Assembly: GCA_947472645.1 (NCBI GenBank)
Contig: CANJBQ010000007.1
Location: 30,561-94,560, forward strand
DNA: 64,000 nucleotides
Reading direction: 5' to 3'
From: Burkholderiaceae bacterium
GTDB taxonomy: Bacteria; Pseudomonadota; Gammaproteobacteria; Burkholderiales; Burkholderiaceae
Under the pieces are notes generated by a model. The model was not told the DNA's origin. It searched no databases and saw only the letters and a list, made by a program, of their open reading frames with translations. Of the stretch, positions 10,891 to 20,174 are shown piece after piece. Numbering within the stretch: position 1 is the stretch's first letter; each line of letters begins with the position of its first letter. The position numbers and the translations under genes were made by a program.

Positions 10891-12075
10891 ATGTTCAAAC
10901 TCGACAACCACCCTTCAGGAAGACACTTTTTACACATCCCAGGACCAAGTCCTGTTCCTTCCCGAATTTTACGAGCGATTAGTTATCAAACGATTGACCA
11001 TCGTGGTCCAGAGTTTGGCGTATTTGGCTTAAATCTATTAACGCAAATCAAAAGCTTATTTAAAACCCAAAATCCTGTGATTATTTATCCTAGTTCTGGA
11101 ACCGGTGCTTGGGAAGCTGCATTAGTCAATACGCTAAACACTGGTGATTTAGTCTTGATGTATGAGTCGGGTCATTTTGCTTCATTGTGGAATCGTTTAG
11201 CACTGCGAATGGGGTTACGTACGGAGATCATCGGTCAACCAGGAATTGAAGGTTGGCGATACGGTGTAGATGCCAAGAAAATTGAAGAGCGCTTAAGGGC
11301 AGATACACAGCATGAGATCAAGGCTGTCTGTGTTGTTCATAACGAGACTTCTACAGGTGTTACATCAGATATGTTGGCGGTCAGAAATGCGATTGATGCA
11401 GCGAAGCATCCTGCACTACTAATGGTGGATACGATTTCTGGATTATGTTCAGCAGACTATCAAAATGATACTTGGGGTGTGGATGTAACGATTAGTGGAT
11501 CTCAAAAAGGGCTGATGATGCCTCCCGGTCTTGGTTTTAATGTGATTTCTAAAAAAGCGATTGAGGCGAGTCATCAATCCAAGATGCCTAAAGCTTACTG
11601 GGCATGGGATGAAATTTTAGAAGCCAATAAGACTGGGTATTTTCCGACGACACCCGCCACCAATTTATTGTATGGTTTAAGTGAAGCCATCGATATGATT
11701 ATGGGTGAAGGCTTAGATCAAGTTTTTCTGAGACATCAAAAATTAGGCGCAGCCTGCCGGGCCGCGGTTGAGGCTTGGGGGCTTGACGTTTTATGTAAGG
11801 ATCCAGCTGTCTATTCACCGGTAGTCACTAGCGTACTTTTGCCAGAAGGCGTTGATGCTAACGCTCTGCGCAAACTCATTCTTGAGCGTTATAACTTGTC
11901 GCTAGGTACAGGATTAGGAAGATTACAGGGTCGTGTATTTAGGATTGGTCATCTTGGCGACTGTAATGAACTCTCGCTCATCGCCGCCATTTCTGGATGC
12001 GAAATGGGCTTACAAGCTTTTGGAATAGATCTTAAAGGAAGTGGAGTTATTGCGGCTCAACAATTGTTGCAATAG
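10891..12075 (+). CDS. Class V aminotransferase (serine/alanine-glyoxylate type)
   Basis: This is a pyridoxal-phosphate enzyme of 394 residues. The N-terminus HIPGPSPVPSRILRAI and the GTGAWEAAL phosphate-binding turn are typical of serine-glyoxylate and alanine-glyoxylate aminotransferases. The Schiff-base lysine is K206 in ISGSQKGLMMPPGLGF. It is expected to interconvert an amino acid and a 2-oxo acid such as glyoxylate. It diverges from the 2-hydroxyacid dehydrogenase across 127 bases. That pairing suggests a shared pathway in which a hydroxy acid is oxidised and the oxo acid is aminated. The exact substrate cannot be read from sequence. Confidence 0.85.
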   Translation: MFKLDNHPSGRHFLHIPGPSPVPSRILRAISYQTIDHRGPEFGVFGLNLLTQIKSLFKTQNPVIIYPSSGTGAWEAALVNTLNTGDLVLMYESGHFASLWNRLALRMGLRTEIIGQPGIEGWRYGVDAKKIEERLRADTQHEIKAVCVVHNETSTGVTSDMLAVRNAIDAAKHPALLMVDTISGLCSADYQNDTWGVDVTISGSQKGLMMPPGLGFNVISKKAIEASHQSKMPKAYWAWDEILEANKTGYFPTTPATNLLYGLSEAIDMIMGEGLDQVFLRHQKLGAACRAAVEAWGLDVLCKDPAVYSPVVTSVLLPEGVDANALRKLILERYNLSLGTGLGRLQGRVFRIGHLGDCNELSLIAAISGCEMGLQAFGIDLKGSGVIAAQQLLQ

Positions 12076-12078
12076 GTT

Positions 12079-13038
12079 TTAATCTAATTGCGCTCCAGAT
12101 TCTTTAACAATCTTTTTCCATTTGGTAATTTCGTCTTTTAATTTGGCATTTAATTGACTGGTGGGAACTGGAGTTAAGTCGAGACCCTGCGCCGCTAACT
12201 TTTCTCGAACGTCGGCTTGAGATAATACTTTTTCCATTGCGCTTTGCAAAGTTCTGGCGATATCTGGAGAAACTCCCGTTGGTGCAAATAACCCAACCCA
12301 AACCTCACCTACGCAGTCAGGGTAGGTTTCAGCAATAGCAGGAATTTCCGGTGCCAGTAACGAGCGTTTTGGCGAGCTCATAGCAATCGCATTTAATTTT
12401 CCAGAACGAATGTAGGTGAGTGCTGATGGTAGGCTAGCAAATGCTAGAGGAACTTGAGCGCCTAGTACATCATTAATTGCAGGAGACACTCCTTTATAAG
12501 GGATGTGTTGCAATTCCACATTCGCACTAGTATTAATCATGGCGCCTAGAAGATGGCTGATAGTGCCATTTCCAGCAGATGCGTAAGATAGTTCTCCAGG
12601 ACGTTTTTTAGCGGTTGCCACGACATCTGCCATTGTTTTAAGTGGCGAGTTTGGCGGTGTCACTAGGACATAAGGCGTAGATCCAATGTACGATAAAAAC
12701 ACAAAATCATTAATAGGGTCAAATCCTGGGTTTTTGTAAAGAGCTGGATTAATGGCTTGGGCGCTGTTAATGGTTAATAAAAGTGTATACCCATCTTTGG
12801 GACCTTTACCAACACTTTGGGTACCGATATTCCCCCCAGCTCCAGGGCGGTTTTCGATGACGATCGATGTTTTCAGGGCTTCACCAAGAGCTGGAGCAAT
12901 CAACCTAGCTACGATATCGTTGGTTCCAGCAGCGGCTTGTGGCACGACAAGAATAATGGGGCGGTTGGGATAAGTCTGAGCAAAGCAACTATTGATTAAC
13001 GCCAACCAAATTAATATTATTTTGAACGTCAATTTCAT
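12079..13038 (-). CDS. TctC/Bug-family periplasmic solute-binding protein (2)
   Basis: This is a 319-residue receptor with a signal peptide ending at SCFAQ. Signatures are ILVVPQAAAGTNDIVARLI, VIENRPGAGGNIGTQSV and KDGYTLLLTI. It departs from the usual PPGG in the first loop (PQAAAG), which probably changes the ligand carboxylate contact. AGAGAAG precedes the ATG. It lies just downstream of Bug receptor 3 in the same direction (22-base gap) and is convergent with the aminotransferase 3 bases away, so its 3' end leaves no room for a separate terminator. Confidence 0.88.
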   Translation of the reverse strand: MKLTFKIILIWLALINSCFAQTYPNRPIILVVPQAAAGTNDIVARLIAPALGEALKTSIVIENRPGAGGNIGTQSVGKGPKDGYTLLLTINSAQAINPALYKNPGFDPINDFVFLSYIGSTPYVLVTPPNSPLKTMADVVATAKKRPGELSYASAGNGTISHLLGAMINTSANVELQHIPYKGVSPAINDVLGAQVPLAFASLPSALTYIRSGKLNAIAMSSPKRSLLAPEIPAIAETYPDCVGEVWVGLFAPTGVSPDIARTLQSAMEKVLSQADVREKLAAQGLDLTPVPTSQLNAKLKDEITKWKKIVKESGAQLD

Positions 13039-13060
13039 GAGTCTTCTCTTTCAGTAATGA

Positions 13061-14038
13061 TTATTCTGGCTTAATATTTTTTGATTGAATGATACTTGCC
13101 ATTTTGGCGACCTCAGCGTTTAAAAATTTACTCGTTTCTTCGGGGGAGCTACCAAAAGGCTCAAGACCTAATTGATCAAAGCGTGCTTTCATATCGGCTG
13201 AGCTAATAGCGCGTTTTGTCTCTAAGGCGACTTTATCAATAATGTCTTTTGGAGTGCCTGCACTAGTCAGAAACATTGACCATGTTGCGGCATCTAAATC
13301 GGGTCCACCAGCTTCTAGAAGGGTAGGGACTTCAGCGGCACTCGAGATACGTCGGTGAGACATGATTGCTAATGCTTTGATTTTTCCACTACGCACTTGG
13401 GGCATGACGGTCGGTGGAGTATCGATAAATACTTGAATGTTGTTACCCATTAAGTCTTGAAGAGCCAGAGCAGAGCCTTTATAAGGCACATGTACCATGT
13501 CAATCTCTGTTTTCATTTTAAATTGTTCGGTTGCCATATGTGCAGCAGCGCCGATGCCTGAGGATCCATAGGATAGTTTTCCCGGATTAGCTTTTGCATA
13601 GGCAATAAACTCTTTGAGATCTTTGACCGGAAGAGAATTGCTAATTGTGATCATTAAAGGCGTTACTCCGACTAGAGAGACTGGCGTTAGACTTTTCAGA
13701 GGATCAAAAGATAGGGTGCCTGCGTAAAGTGTCGGGTTGACAGAATGGGCAGCTAATACGGTTAAAAAGGTATAGCCATCTGGGGCAGATTTTGCCACAA
13801 ACTCCGAACCAATTAAAGCATTTGCACCAGGCTTGTTTTCTATAACGATGGTCCAACCTGTATTTTCAATGAGTTTTTGAATCACGATACGGGTCGAGGT
13901 ATCACTTAGCCCCCCAGGGGCGTAGGGCACAATCCAGCGGATAGGCTTATTTGGCCAAGATGCTGCTAAAGATAACTGTGGGAGATATAAACCCAATAAT
14001 CCAGTTGTGGCTCCAAGAGCAAATAGACGTCTATTCAT
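13061..14038 (-). CDS. TctC/Bug-family periplasmic solute-binding protein (3)
   Basis: This is a 325-residue receptor. It opens MNRRLFALGATTG, a twin-arginine-like start followed by a hydrophobic stretch ending at LAAS. Signatures are RWIVPYAPGGLSDTSTRIV, VIENKPGANALIGSEFVAKS and PDGYTFLTVL. AAGGGTC lies upstream of the ATG. It heads a two-receptor unit with Bug receptor 2 and diverges from the molybdenum hydroxylase pair, so both receptors may supply the substrate of that hydroxylase. The pairing is inference from position. Confidence 0.88.
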   Translation of the reverse strand: MNRRLFALGATTGLLGLYLPQLSLAASWPNKPIRWIVPYAPGGLSDTSTRIVIQKLIENTGWTIVIENKPGANALIGSEFVAKSAPDGYTFLTVLAAHSVNPTLYAGTLSFDPLKSLTPVSLVGVTPLMITISNSLPVKDLKEFIAYAKANPGKLSYGSSGIGAAAHMATEQFKMKTEIDMVHVPYKGSALALQDLMGNNIQVFIDTPPTVMPQVRSGKIKALAIMSHRRISSAAEVPTLLEAGGPDLDAATWSMFLTSAGTPKDIIDKVALETKRAISSADMKARFDQLGLEPFGSSPEETSKFLNAEVAKMASIIQSKNIKPE

Positions 14039-14181
14039 AAAAGACCCTTATTTATTGTTTATTGAATTTAATGATAGTCGTTATTAAAAATTTATTCAGA
14101 GCCATAGTATTTACCCCAATAGATATCTCATGCAATCAATTTAGTATCAATTCAGAATAATGCATATTTGAGGAGATTGAG

Positions 14182-14658
14182 ATGACATCCATTAACGTTA
14201 ATGGCAAAACCTATGAAGTCAATGCCGAGTCTGATACTCCATTGCTTTGGGTGATTCGTGAGCAATTAGGATTGACTGGGACAAAATTTGGATGTGGAAT
14301 TGCACAGTGTGGAGCCTGCTCTATTCATATTAATGGAGAGGTCATGCGGAGTTGTGTATATAAATTGTCGATGTTGAAAAGCACTGACAAAATAACAACG
14401 ATCGAAGGTTTATCAGAAAACTTATCTCATCCAGTTCAACAGGCTTGGGCGAAGGTGGATGTTCCACAATGTGGCTATTGTCAGTCTGGACAAATCATGG
14501 CGGCTAGCGCATTGCTAAAACGTAAAGCAAATCCTACCGATCAAGAGATTGATGACTCCATGACAAATATTTGCCGGTGTGGAACTTACCAAAGGATTCG
14601 AGAAGCGATTCATATGGCGGTAGACTTCGCTAAAACCCCTAATAAAAATAAAGGGTAA
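14182..14658 (+). CDS. 2Fe-2S subunit of a molybdenum hydroxylase (IorA-like)
   Basis: This 158-residue protein carries two [2Fe-2S] clusters. The plant-type site is [17 protein letters not shown] with a later RSC. The second site is [12 protein letters not shown] with [15 protein letters not shown]. It matches the small subunit of isoquinoline 1-oxidoreductase and related aldehyde oxidases. It passes electrons from the Mo centre of the partner encoded 5 bases downstream. There is no signal peptide; export would have to be as a complex with the Tat-signalled large subunit. AGGAGATTGAG lies before the ATG at 14182. Confidence 0.92.
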   Translation: MTSINVNGKTYEVNAESDTPLLWVIREQLGLTGTKFGCGIAQCGACSIHINGEVMRSCVYKLSMLKSTDKITTIEGLSENLSHPVQQAWAKVDVPQCGYCQSGQIMAASALLKRKANPTDQEIDDSMTNICRCGTYQRIREAIHMAVDFAKTPNKNKG

Positions 14659-14663
14659 TAACG

Positions 14664-16871
14664 ATGAATACTTCTAACTTGAAACTATCTTCCATGCTGA
14701 ACATGAACCGCCGTCAATTTTTGGTTACCACAGCAACTACAGGGGCAGGTTTGGTTCTTGGCTTTCAGATGCCCAATCGCGCTTTTGGTGCCTCTGGACA
14801 AGACACGTCAGAGATTAATGCTTGGGTCGTGATTCAACCTGATGATTCGGTCATTATTCGGACTGCTCGTGTTGAGATGGGGCAGGGGACTTTAACCGGA
14901 CTTGCTCAATTGGTGGCAGAAGAGCTTGATTGTGATTGGAGTAAGGTCACTGCTGAGCGGGTAAGTTCGCATGAGAATTTAGCGCGTCAAAATGTTTGGG
15001 GTCAAATGCTCACAGTTGGTAGTTTTGGTATTCGATTCTCGCAAGATTTGGTAAGAAGAGGAGGTGCCTCGGCAAAGGCAATGCTATTGCAAGCTGCCGC
15101 ACAAGAATGGAAAGTTCCCGTAGCGGAGTTAACGACTAAAAATGGCATCATTACTCATGCGCCTTCCAATCGAACAATCAGCTACGGTAAAGTGGCTGAC
15201 GCTGCAGCGAAGTTAACGCCACCCGATTCCAAGACATTAGTATTAAAAGCACCTAAAGATTGGAACATTATTGGTAAGCCCCTCCATCGTATTGATACTT
15301 TGGATAAATTAGATGGTAGTAAAAAATATAGTGTTGATGTCCAATTGCCTGGGATGCTCAATGCCATTTATATTGGAAGTCCTGTTTTTGGAGCGAAGTT
15401 AAAAACACTGGATGATCGTGAAGCGATGAAGATGCCGGGTGTTAAAAGAGTTCTGAAAGTTGCTGATGATGGCTATGCAGTTGTTGCAGATACTTGGTGG
15501 CATGCCAAGGCCGCTTCTGAAACAGTGAAGGTCACTTGGGATGATGCTGAATTACGTCTTAAATCGAGTAGCACGATTGACGCCTATTTAAAGACGGGTC
15601 TTACTGCAACATCGGGTTTGTTTACTTTCAGAAATGAAGGAGATGTTTCTAATACGATTGGAAAAGGGCGAAAAAAGGTAGAAGCTACTTATTCGACGCC
15701 TTTTTTGGCGCATGCCACGATGGAGCCACTCAACTGCACGGCTTTAGTCACAGCAGATCGAGCTGAAGTTTGGGCAGGTACACAAGACCCCGAGGGTGGT
15801 TTACTCGCGATGTCCAAAACCTTGGGCATACCCATCGGTAAGTGTGTCTTCAATCGCTATGATCCAGGGGGTGGTTTTGGCCGACGAGCACGTGTTTCAG
15901 ACTATGTCGTGAATGCCGTCAACATCGCCAAGCAAATGCCAGGTATACCGATTAAGATGATCTGGACGCGTGAAGAAGATATGACGCATGGTCAGTATCG
16001 TCCGATTTCCATGTGTAAATTATCGGCTAGTCTTGATGAAAATAATCGGATGACCGCAATGCAGATTCGCTTATCAGGTCAATCGATTTATGCTTGGCGG
16101 AATCAAAACCAAGATTTAACGGGGTTTAAAGATAACTCTCAAGTGCAAGGATGGTCTGGCGATCCTAATAGTGATCAACAACTTTGCTACGGTGTACCTA
16201 ACTTATTAATTGAATACGCTATGCGTAATACCCATGTCCCCGTTGGGACCTGGCGTGGCGTTAATGTCCCGCAAAACTCGTTTTATGTTGAGGCATTTAT
16301 GGACGAGGTAGCTCAGGCAGCAAAGGTAGATCCGCTTGAATTTAGGCGGCAATATACTAAGTTACCAAAGCAGTTAACAGTATTGAATTTAGCTGCCGAA
16401 AAAGCTGGGTGGGGAACTCCTTTAAAGAAAGGTGTTTATCGAGGTATTGCTCAGTTTATGAGTTATGACACCTATAGTGCAGCGGTCGTTGAGTTATCTG
16501 TTAAACCGGATGGTAGTGTCAAAGTCCACCGAGTCGTCCTTGCTCTGGATTGCGGTTATGCGGTTAATCCAAGTCAGATTGAGGCTCAGGTTCAAGGATC
16601 AATTGTGTATGGATTAAGTGCTGCTTTGTGGGGTGAATGTACTGTAGAGAGTGGGCGAATTAAACAAACTAATTTCCATGACTATCGTGTCTTACGGTTA
16701 GCAGAAATGCCCAAGGTAGAAACCCATATTTTGAGCAGTGGTGGTAAGTGGGGTGGTATTGGTGAGCCCATTATTGCGACGATAACGCCTGCTGTGATTA
16801 ATGCATTGGCACTGGCAACAGGTAAAAAAATCCGCGACTTACCCGTAAAGAATCAATTGATAAAGACCTAA
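14664..16871 (+). CDS. Molybdopterin-binding hydroxylase large subunit (IorB-like)
   Basis: This 735-residue subunit binds molybdopterin cytosine dinucleotide. A twin-arginine signal (MNRRQFLVTT, hydrophobic, ending AFGA) shows export of the folded enzyme. Family signatures include RVEMGQGTLTGLAQLVAEEL, the FGRRARVSDY region, and GGKWGGIGEP near the C-terminus, where Glu in GIGE is the expected catalytic base. It has the IorB layout (isoquinoline 1-oxidoreductase beta), which lacks a separate FAD subunit. Electrons probably leave through the 2Fe-2S partner to a cytochrome. The substrate could be an N-heterocycle or an aldehyde; the sequence alone does not decide. Confidence 0.9.
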   Translation: MNTSNLKLSSMLNMNRRQFLVTTATTGAGLVLGFQMPNRAFGASGQDTSEINAWVVIQPDDSVIIRTARVEMGQGTLTGLAQLVAEELDCDWSKVTAERVSSHENLARQNVWGQMLTVGSFGIRFSQDLVRRGGASAKAMLLQAAAQEWKVPVAELTTKNGIITHAPSNRTISYGKVADAAAKLTPPDSKTLVLKAPKDWNIIGKPLHRIDTLDKLDGSKKYSVDVQLPGMLNAIYIGSPVFGAKLKTLDDREAMKMPGVKRVLKVADDGYAVVADTWWHAKAASETVKVTWDDAELRLKSSSTIDAYLKTGLTATSGLFTFRNEGDVSNTIGKGRKKVEATYSTPFLAHATMEPLNCTALVTADRAEVWAGTQDPEGGLLAMSKTLGIPIGKCVFNRYDPGGGFGRRARVSDYVVNAVNIAKQMPGIPIKMIWTREEDMTHGQYRPISMCKLSASLDENNRMTAMQIRLSGQSIYAWRNQNQDLTGFKDNSQVQGWSGDPNSDQQLCYGVPNLLIEYAMRNTHVPVGTWRGVNVPQNSFYVEAFMDEVAQAAKVDPLEFRRQYTKLPKQLTVLNLAAEKAGWGTPLKKGVYRGIAQFMSYDTYSAAVVELSVKPDGSVKVHRVVLALDCGYAVNPSQIEAQVQGSIVYGLSAALWGECTVESGRIKQTNFHDYRVLRLAEMPKVETHILSSGGKWGGIGEPIIATITPAVINALALATGKKIRDLPVKNQLIKT

Positions 16872-16888
16872 CTCCTTAAAGGCATTTA

Positions 16889-17509
16889 TTAATCTGGAAA
16901 GCGTGGTAATTTGGTGTTATCTTTTGCTCTGTATTGAGCGGTATTCATCGCCATGGCTAAGAAAGAGTAGTAGCCATTAATGCCAATGATGTCTAGTACA
17001 CCTTTTTCGCCAAAGCGTTTAACGGCTCGTTCATAGGTCTTGTCAGAGATACGTTTATTACGATGTAATTCAATCGATACGTCATAACAAATATCTTCAT
17101 CACTCGACATGCCAAGGGGTCTTCGACCATCAGAGATGGCATCAATGATCTCTTTTTTGATACCTTGTTTGAGAGCAATCGGCGCATGAATCGACCACTC
17201 ATAATCTTGTGACCACTCTCTAGCAGTAATCAGAATAACAAATTCGCTCAGGGTAGTTCCGATGGCTGGTTTGAAGCGTAAATAATCGCCCATTGAGCGT
17301 GCGATATTCATGAGTTCCGGACTATACATCAATGGCTCAAATGGCCCAAAAACAGGTTTTTTACGAGCCTCTAAAAATTCTGCAGCAGCTTTTTTTTGAG
17401 CTTCATCATACTTTTCTGGTGGTATGGGAGGCATTCTATCTTGCGCCATGACAGACCCAAAAATACTCAATAGAAGAATAAGGCTGAAGGTTGTAATGGT
17501 ATTTTTCAA
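16889..17509 (-). CDS. Secreted carboxymuconolactone decarboxylase-like protein
   Basis: This is a 206-residue protein with an N-terminal signal peptide (to about VMAQ). The central region TTLSEFVILITAREWSQDYEWSIHAPIALKQGI is the helical core of the carboxymuconolactone decarboxylase/AhpD fold. It has a Glu...His pattern rather than the AhpD CxxC, so peroxidase activity is unlikely. The start is TTG at 17509, with a strong GGGGAG six bases upstream and no better ATG. It is convergent with the molybdenum hydroxylase genes (17-base gap), which may place it in the same degradation route. Export of a CMD-fold protein is uncommon. Confidence 0.75.
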   Translation of the reverse strand: MKNTITTFSLILLLSIFGSVMAQDRMPPIPPEKYDEAQKKAAAEFLEARKKPVFGPFEPLMYSPELMNIARSMGDYLRFKPAIGTTLSEFVILITAREWSQDYEWSIHAPIALKQGIKKEIIDAISDGRRPLGMSSDEDICYDVSIELHRNKRISDKTYERAVKRFGEKGVLDIIGINGYYSFLAMAMNTAQYRAKDNTKLPRFPD

Positions 17510-17537
17510 ATTCGACTCCCCTGTTAGGCATCATTTT

Positions 17538-17555
17538 CTGAAGGCTCTCCTTCAG
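17538..17555 (-). terminator. Hairpin between the RND operon and the CMD-like gene
   Basis: CTGAAGG and CCTTCAG form a perfect 7-base stem with a 4-base loop in the 59-base gap. It lies just past the stop of the outer-membrane gene on the minus strand. No long U run follows in that direction, so it may be a weak terminator or an mRNA-end stabiliser. Confidence 0.35.
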
Positions 17556-17568
17556 TATACTTTTCGTG

Positions 17569-19020
17569 TTAACGAGTCAGCTGACTAGTGGGGCTTGTCT
17601 CCCAACTACCACCGAGCGCTTTGATAAGAGCAATTGAAGTAATCAGTTGAGTACCTTTGTATTGCGTCGCTGTTCTAGCAATGTTTAGTTGGTTTTGTTC
17701 AGTGAGTAGTTTGATACTAATATTATCTAGTCCTGCTTCATAACGAAGGTTAGAAATTTTCAGCGCGCGATTTTGACTGAGTAGGGCATTATCGACATTG
17801 GACCTAGCTTGGCTGATTTGTTCTAAGTTACCTAGTGCATCTTGAGTCTCTTGGAAAGCGGATAGGATCGTTTGTCGATAGCTAGCAACCGATGCAGTAT
17901 AGGATGCTTTTGCTAGGTTAACCCCACCTTGGATCCTACCACCATCAAAAATAGTTTGTGTGGCTGATAATCCGATTGACCAAATCAGTTGAGGTATCAG
18001 AAAAAGATTTTCAACGGCGGTCGCTTCAAAACCAATAAAGCTTGGGGCTAATAAAAGGCTCGGATAATAAGCTGCTTTTGCGACCCCGATTTGCGCATTG
18101 GCTGCCGCCATTGCTCGTTCAGCTGAGGCGATATCTGGTCTTCTCTCTAAAAGGGAGCTTGGAATAACTTTTGGAATGTTAGGTACTTGATTAGGTAATG
18201 AGCCTGGTGGTAAACGAAATGAAGGCGCTGGAACTCCGACCATCGAAGCTAGGGAATTCTCCTGTACACTGCGCTGACCTTTTAGTATTTCTACTTGAGC
18301 CAAAGTTACTTTAAGGGCGCTATTTTGAAGGTCAACCTCCGATTGATTAGCGAGCCCATTTTCGTAACGTTTTGTGATAGTTGACAGGCTTTTTGTTTGA
18401 AGTTGACTAATGGATTGAAGTATTTTGATTTCTTCTTCGGTTTGTCGGATCGTAAAATATAACTGAGCAAGTTGCGCGGTCATAATTAGCTTCACATTTT
18501 CAAAATCATATTTTGCTTGATTAACATTCGCTGTCGCAGACTCAACATCACGTCGAATCTTACCTAGCCAATCAAATTCATAACTCACGGCAACAAAGGG
18601 CTTTAGATCAAATTGGGTCGTTGTTTGATTTGGTGTGGCGTAGTTAGTTAAGGGGCGACCAGCAGAGATTTTTCCATCTGCGGCTAATGCTCCGCCTTGA
18701 ACGATGGGAAGTTGAGCGGCGGCTCTGGTTTTTAAGCCAGCGTTCGCTTGGTCAATCTTTGCCAAAGCAATAATAATGCTTTGGTTTTCTTTTAAGCACT
18801 GTTCTTCGAGATTATTAAGGGTTGCATCTTCATAGACTTCCCACCACTTTGGTTTAGGTGAATTGTCTTGAGGCTTTGCAGTTTGCCACTGAATTTGTTG
18901 ATTCTGACTGATGGATTTCCATTCTTTTGGGGCTACTATGTCTGGTCGCACATAATCTGGCCCGATGGTGCAAGCTGTAAGACCAATTGTCAATAAACTA
19001 AGGCAAAAAAATGACTTCAT
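17569..19020 (-). CDS. NodT-family outer-membrane efflux lipoprotein
   Basis: This is a 483-residue outer-membrane channel of the TolC/OprM class. The signal ends in the lipobox LTAC, so Cys is lipidated. GPDYVRPDIVAPKEW is the standard NodT opening. Two OEP repeats follow, with long helices and a conserved RRPDIASAERAMAAANAQIGVAKAAYYPSL stretch. It forms the exit duct for the adaptor and RND pump encoded just upstream. Its ATG overlaps the adaptor stop by one base (TAATG), which implies translational coupling. Confidence 0.92.
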   Translation of the reverse strand: MKSFFCLSLLTIGLTACTIGPDYVRPDIVAPKEWKSISQNQQIQWQTAKPQDNSPKPKWWEVYEDATLNNLEEQCLKENQSIIIALAKIDQANAGLKTRAAAQLPIVQGGALAADGKISAGRPLTNYATPNQTTTQFDLKPFVAVSYEFDWLGKIRRDVESATANVNQAKYDFENVKLIMTAQLAQLYFTIRQTEEEIKILQSISQLQTKSLSTITKRYENGLANQSEVDLQNSALKVTLAQVEILKGQRSVQENSLASMVGVPAPSFRLPPGSLPNQVPNIPKVIPSSLLERRPDIASAERAMAAANAQIGVAKAAYYPSLLLAPSFIGFEATAVENLFLIPQLIWSIGLSATQTIFDGGRIQGGVNLAKASYTASVASYRQTILSAFQETQDALGNLEQISQARSNVDNALLSQNRALKISNLRYEAGLDNISIKLLTEQNQLNIARTATQYKGTQLITSIALIKALGGSWETSPTSQLTR

Positions 19021-20162
19021 TATTTTGAACTTTTCTCAGCTTTGCTTGGACTAACAATCACTTTTTGACCATTGGCAATAGAATCAGGGGGATTAATGAT
19101 CAGCTCATCGTCTGCTTCGATACCACCTTTAATTTCGACGTTTTGCCCATAATCATTCCCAAGGACAACAGTTTTACGTTCCACCACACCATCTTTTACA
19201 ACGGCTACTTCGACTCCTTTTACGCTAAATAATAGAGTTTTTGTTGGAATGATTTTAAGACCACTGCTATCGAGTTTGAAATTGATTTGCACGTAAAAAC
19301 CTGGTAAAAAGCCAGTTTTGCTAGGCAGTAATATTTCTGCTTGCATGGTACGGGTTGCAGGGTCAACAGTAGAGGCGATTTTAGTTACCTTTGCCGTAAT
19401 TTTTTGATTGGGTTGATCTGTTTGAAAAACCTCAACGGGTAAGCCGACAGAAACCTTCGCGGAATAATTTTGAGGTATGTATGCATATACTTTGAGAGAA
19501 GTGTTCTGAGACACGGTGAAAAGAGCTTGAGCAGAACCGGTATTACCTGTGTTCACGAGATCGCCGATATTAATATTACGTTTCGCGATAATGCCATCAA
19601 AGGGCGCGCGAACTTCTCTGAAGTTCAGTTGGTCTTGAAGTCTTTTTAAAACAGCCTCTGTTTGTCTGTAGGTATTTGTTTTTTCATCAAGTTCTTGTTG
19701 TGATACGGCATCATCATTGCGTAAACTTTGCCACCGAAGATAGGCTTTTTTTGCGAGATCATAATTTGTTGTAGCTTCTTGCACTTGTTTTTCTACTTCT
19801 GGTATTTCTAATTCAGCGAGGAGATCACCTTTTTTTACAGATTGACCAATATCTTTGTACCATTTTTTGACAAAGCCATTTGCTCTTGAATAGATCTGTG
19901 CTTCATTCACACCTTGAATGGTACCGGGCAAACTTAGAGGAATATTTTCAGCTTGTTTATTAATCGGTGTCGTTTGTACATAGATGGTTGAATTCTCACT
20001 CGACTTTTTAACAAGCTCTTCATAGCGTTGATGTTTTAGAAAAAAATGTAGAAATAATCCAATCGCAAAACCTAAAGCGATGACGATGAGAATCAGCGTC
20101 ACCTTTTTTTGAGAAGGCTTTGATTCTTGGAAGTTATTGAGAGGATTCGGTGTAACGGTCAT
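19020..20162 (-). CDS. RND efflux adaptor (HlyD/MFP family)
   Basis: This 380-residue membrane-fusion protein has one N-terminal membrane anchor (about residues 23-43). The lipoyl/barrel-sandwich domain is split by a short coiled-coil hairpin (GFVKKWYKDIGQSVKKGDLLAELEIPEVEKQ ... REVRAPFDGIIAKRNINIGDLV). Beta-barrel and membrane-proximal domains follow. It bridges the inner-membrane pump and the NodT channel. It is the middle gene of a three-gene unit, 12 bases after the pump gene. No TetR or two-component regulator is adjacent, so control is not visible here. Confidence 0.92.
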   Translation of the reverse strand: MTVTPNPLNNFQESKPSQKKVTLILIVIALGFAIGLFLHFFLKHQRYEELVKKSSENSTIYVQTTPINKQAENIPLSLPGTIQGVNEAQIYSRANGFVKKWYKDIGQSVKKGDLLAELEIPEVEKQVQEATTNYDLAKKAYLRWQSLRNDDAVSQQELDEKTNTYRQTEAVLKRLQDQLNFREVRAPFDGIIAKRNINIGDLVNTGNTGSAQALFTVSQNTSLKVYAYIPQNYSAKVSVGLPVEVFQTDQPNQKITAKVTKIASTVDPATRTMQAEILLPSKTGFLPGFYVQINFKLDSSGLKIIPTKTLLFSVKGVEVAVVKDGVVERKTVVLGNDYGQNVEIKGGIEADDELIINPPDSIANGQKVIVSPSKAEKSSK

Positions 20163-20174
20163 ATATCGATCTCT

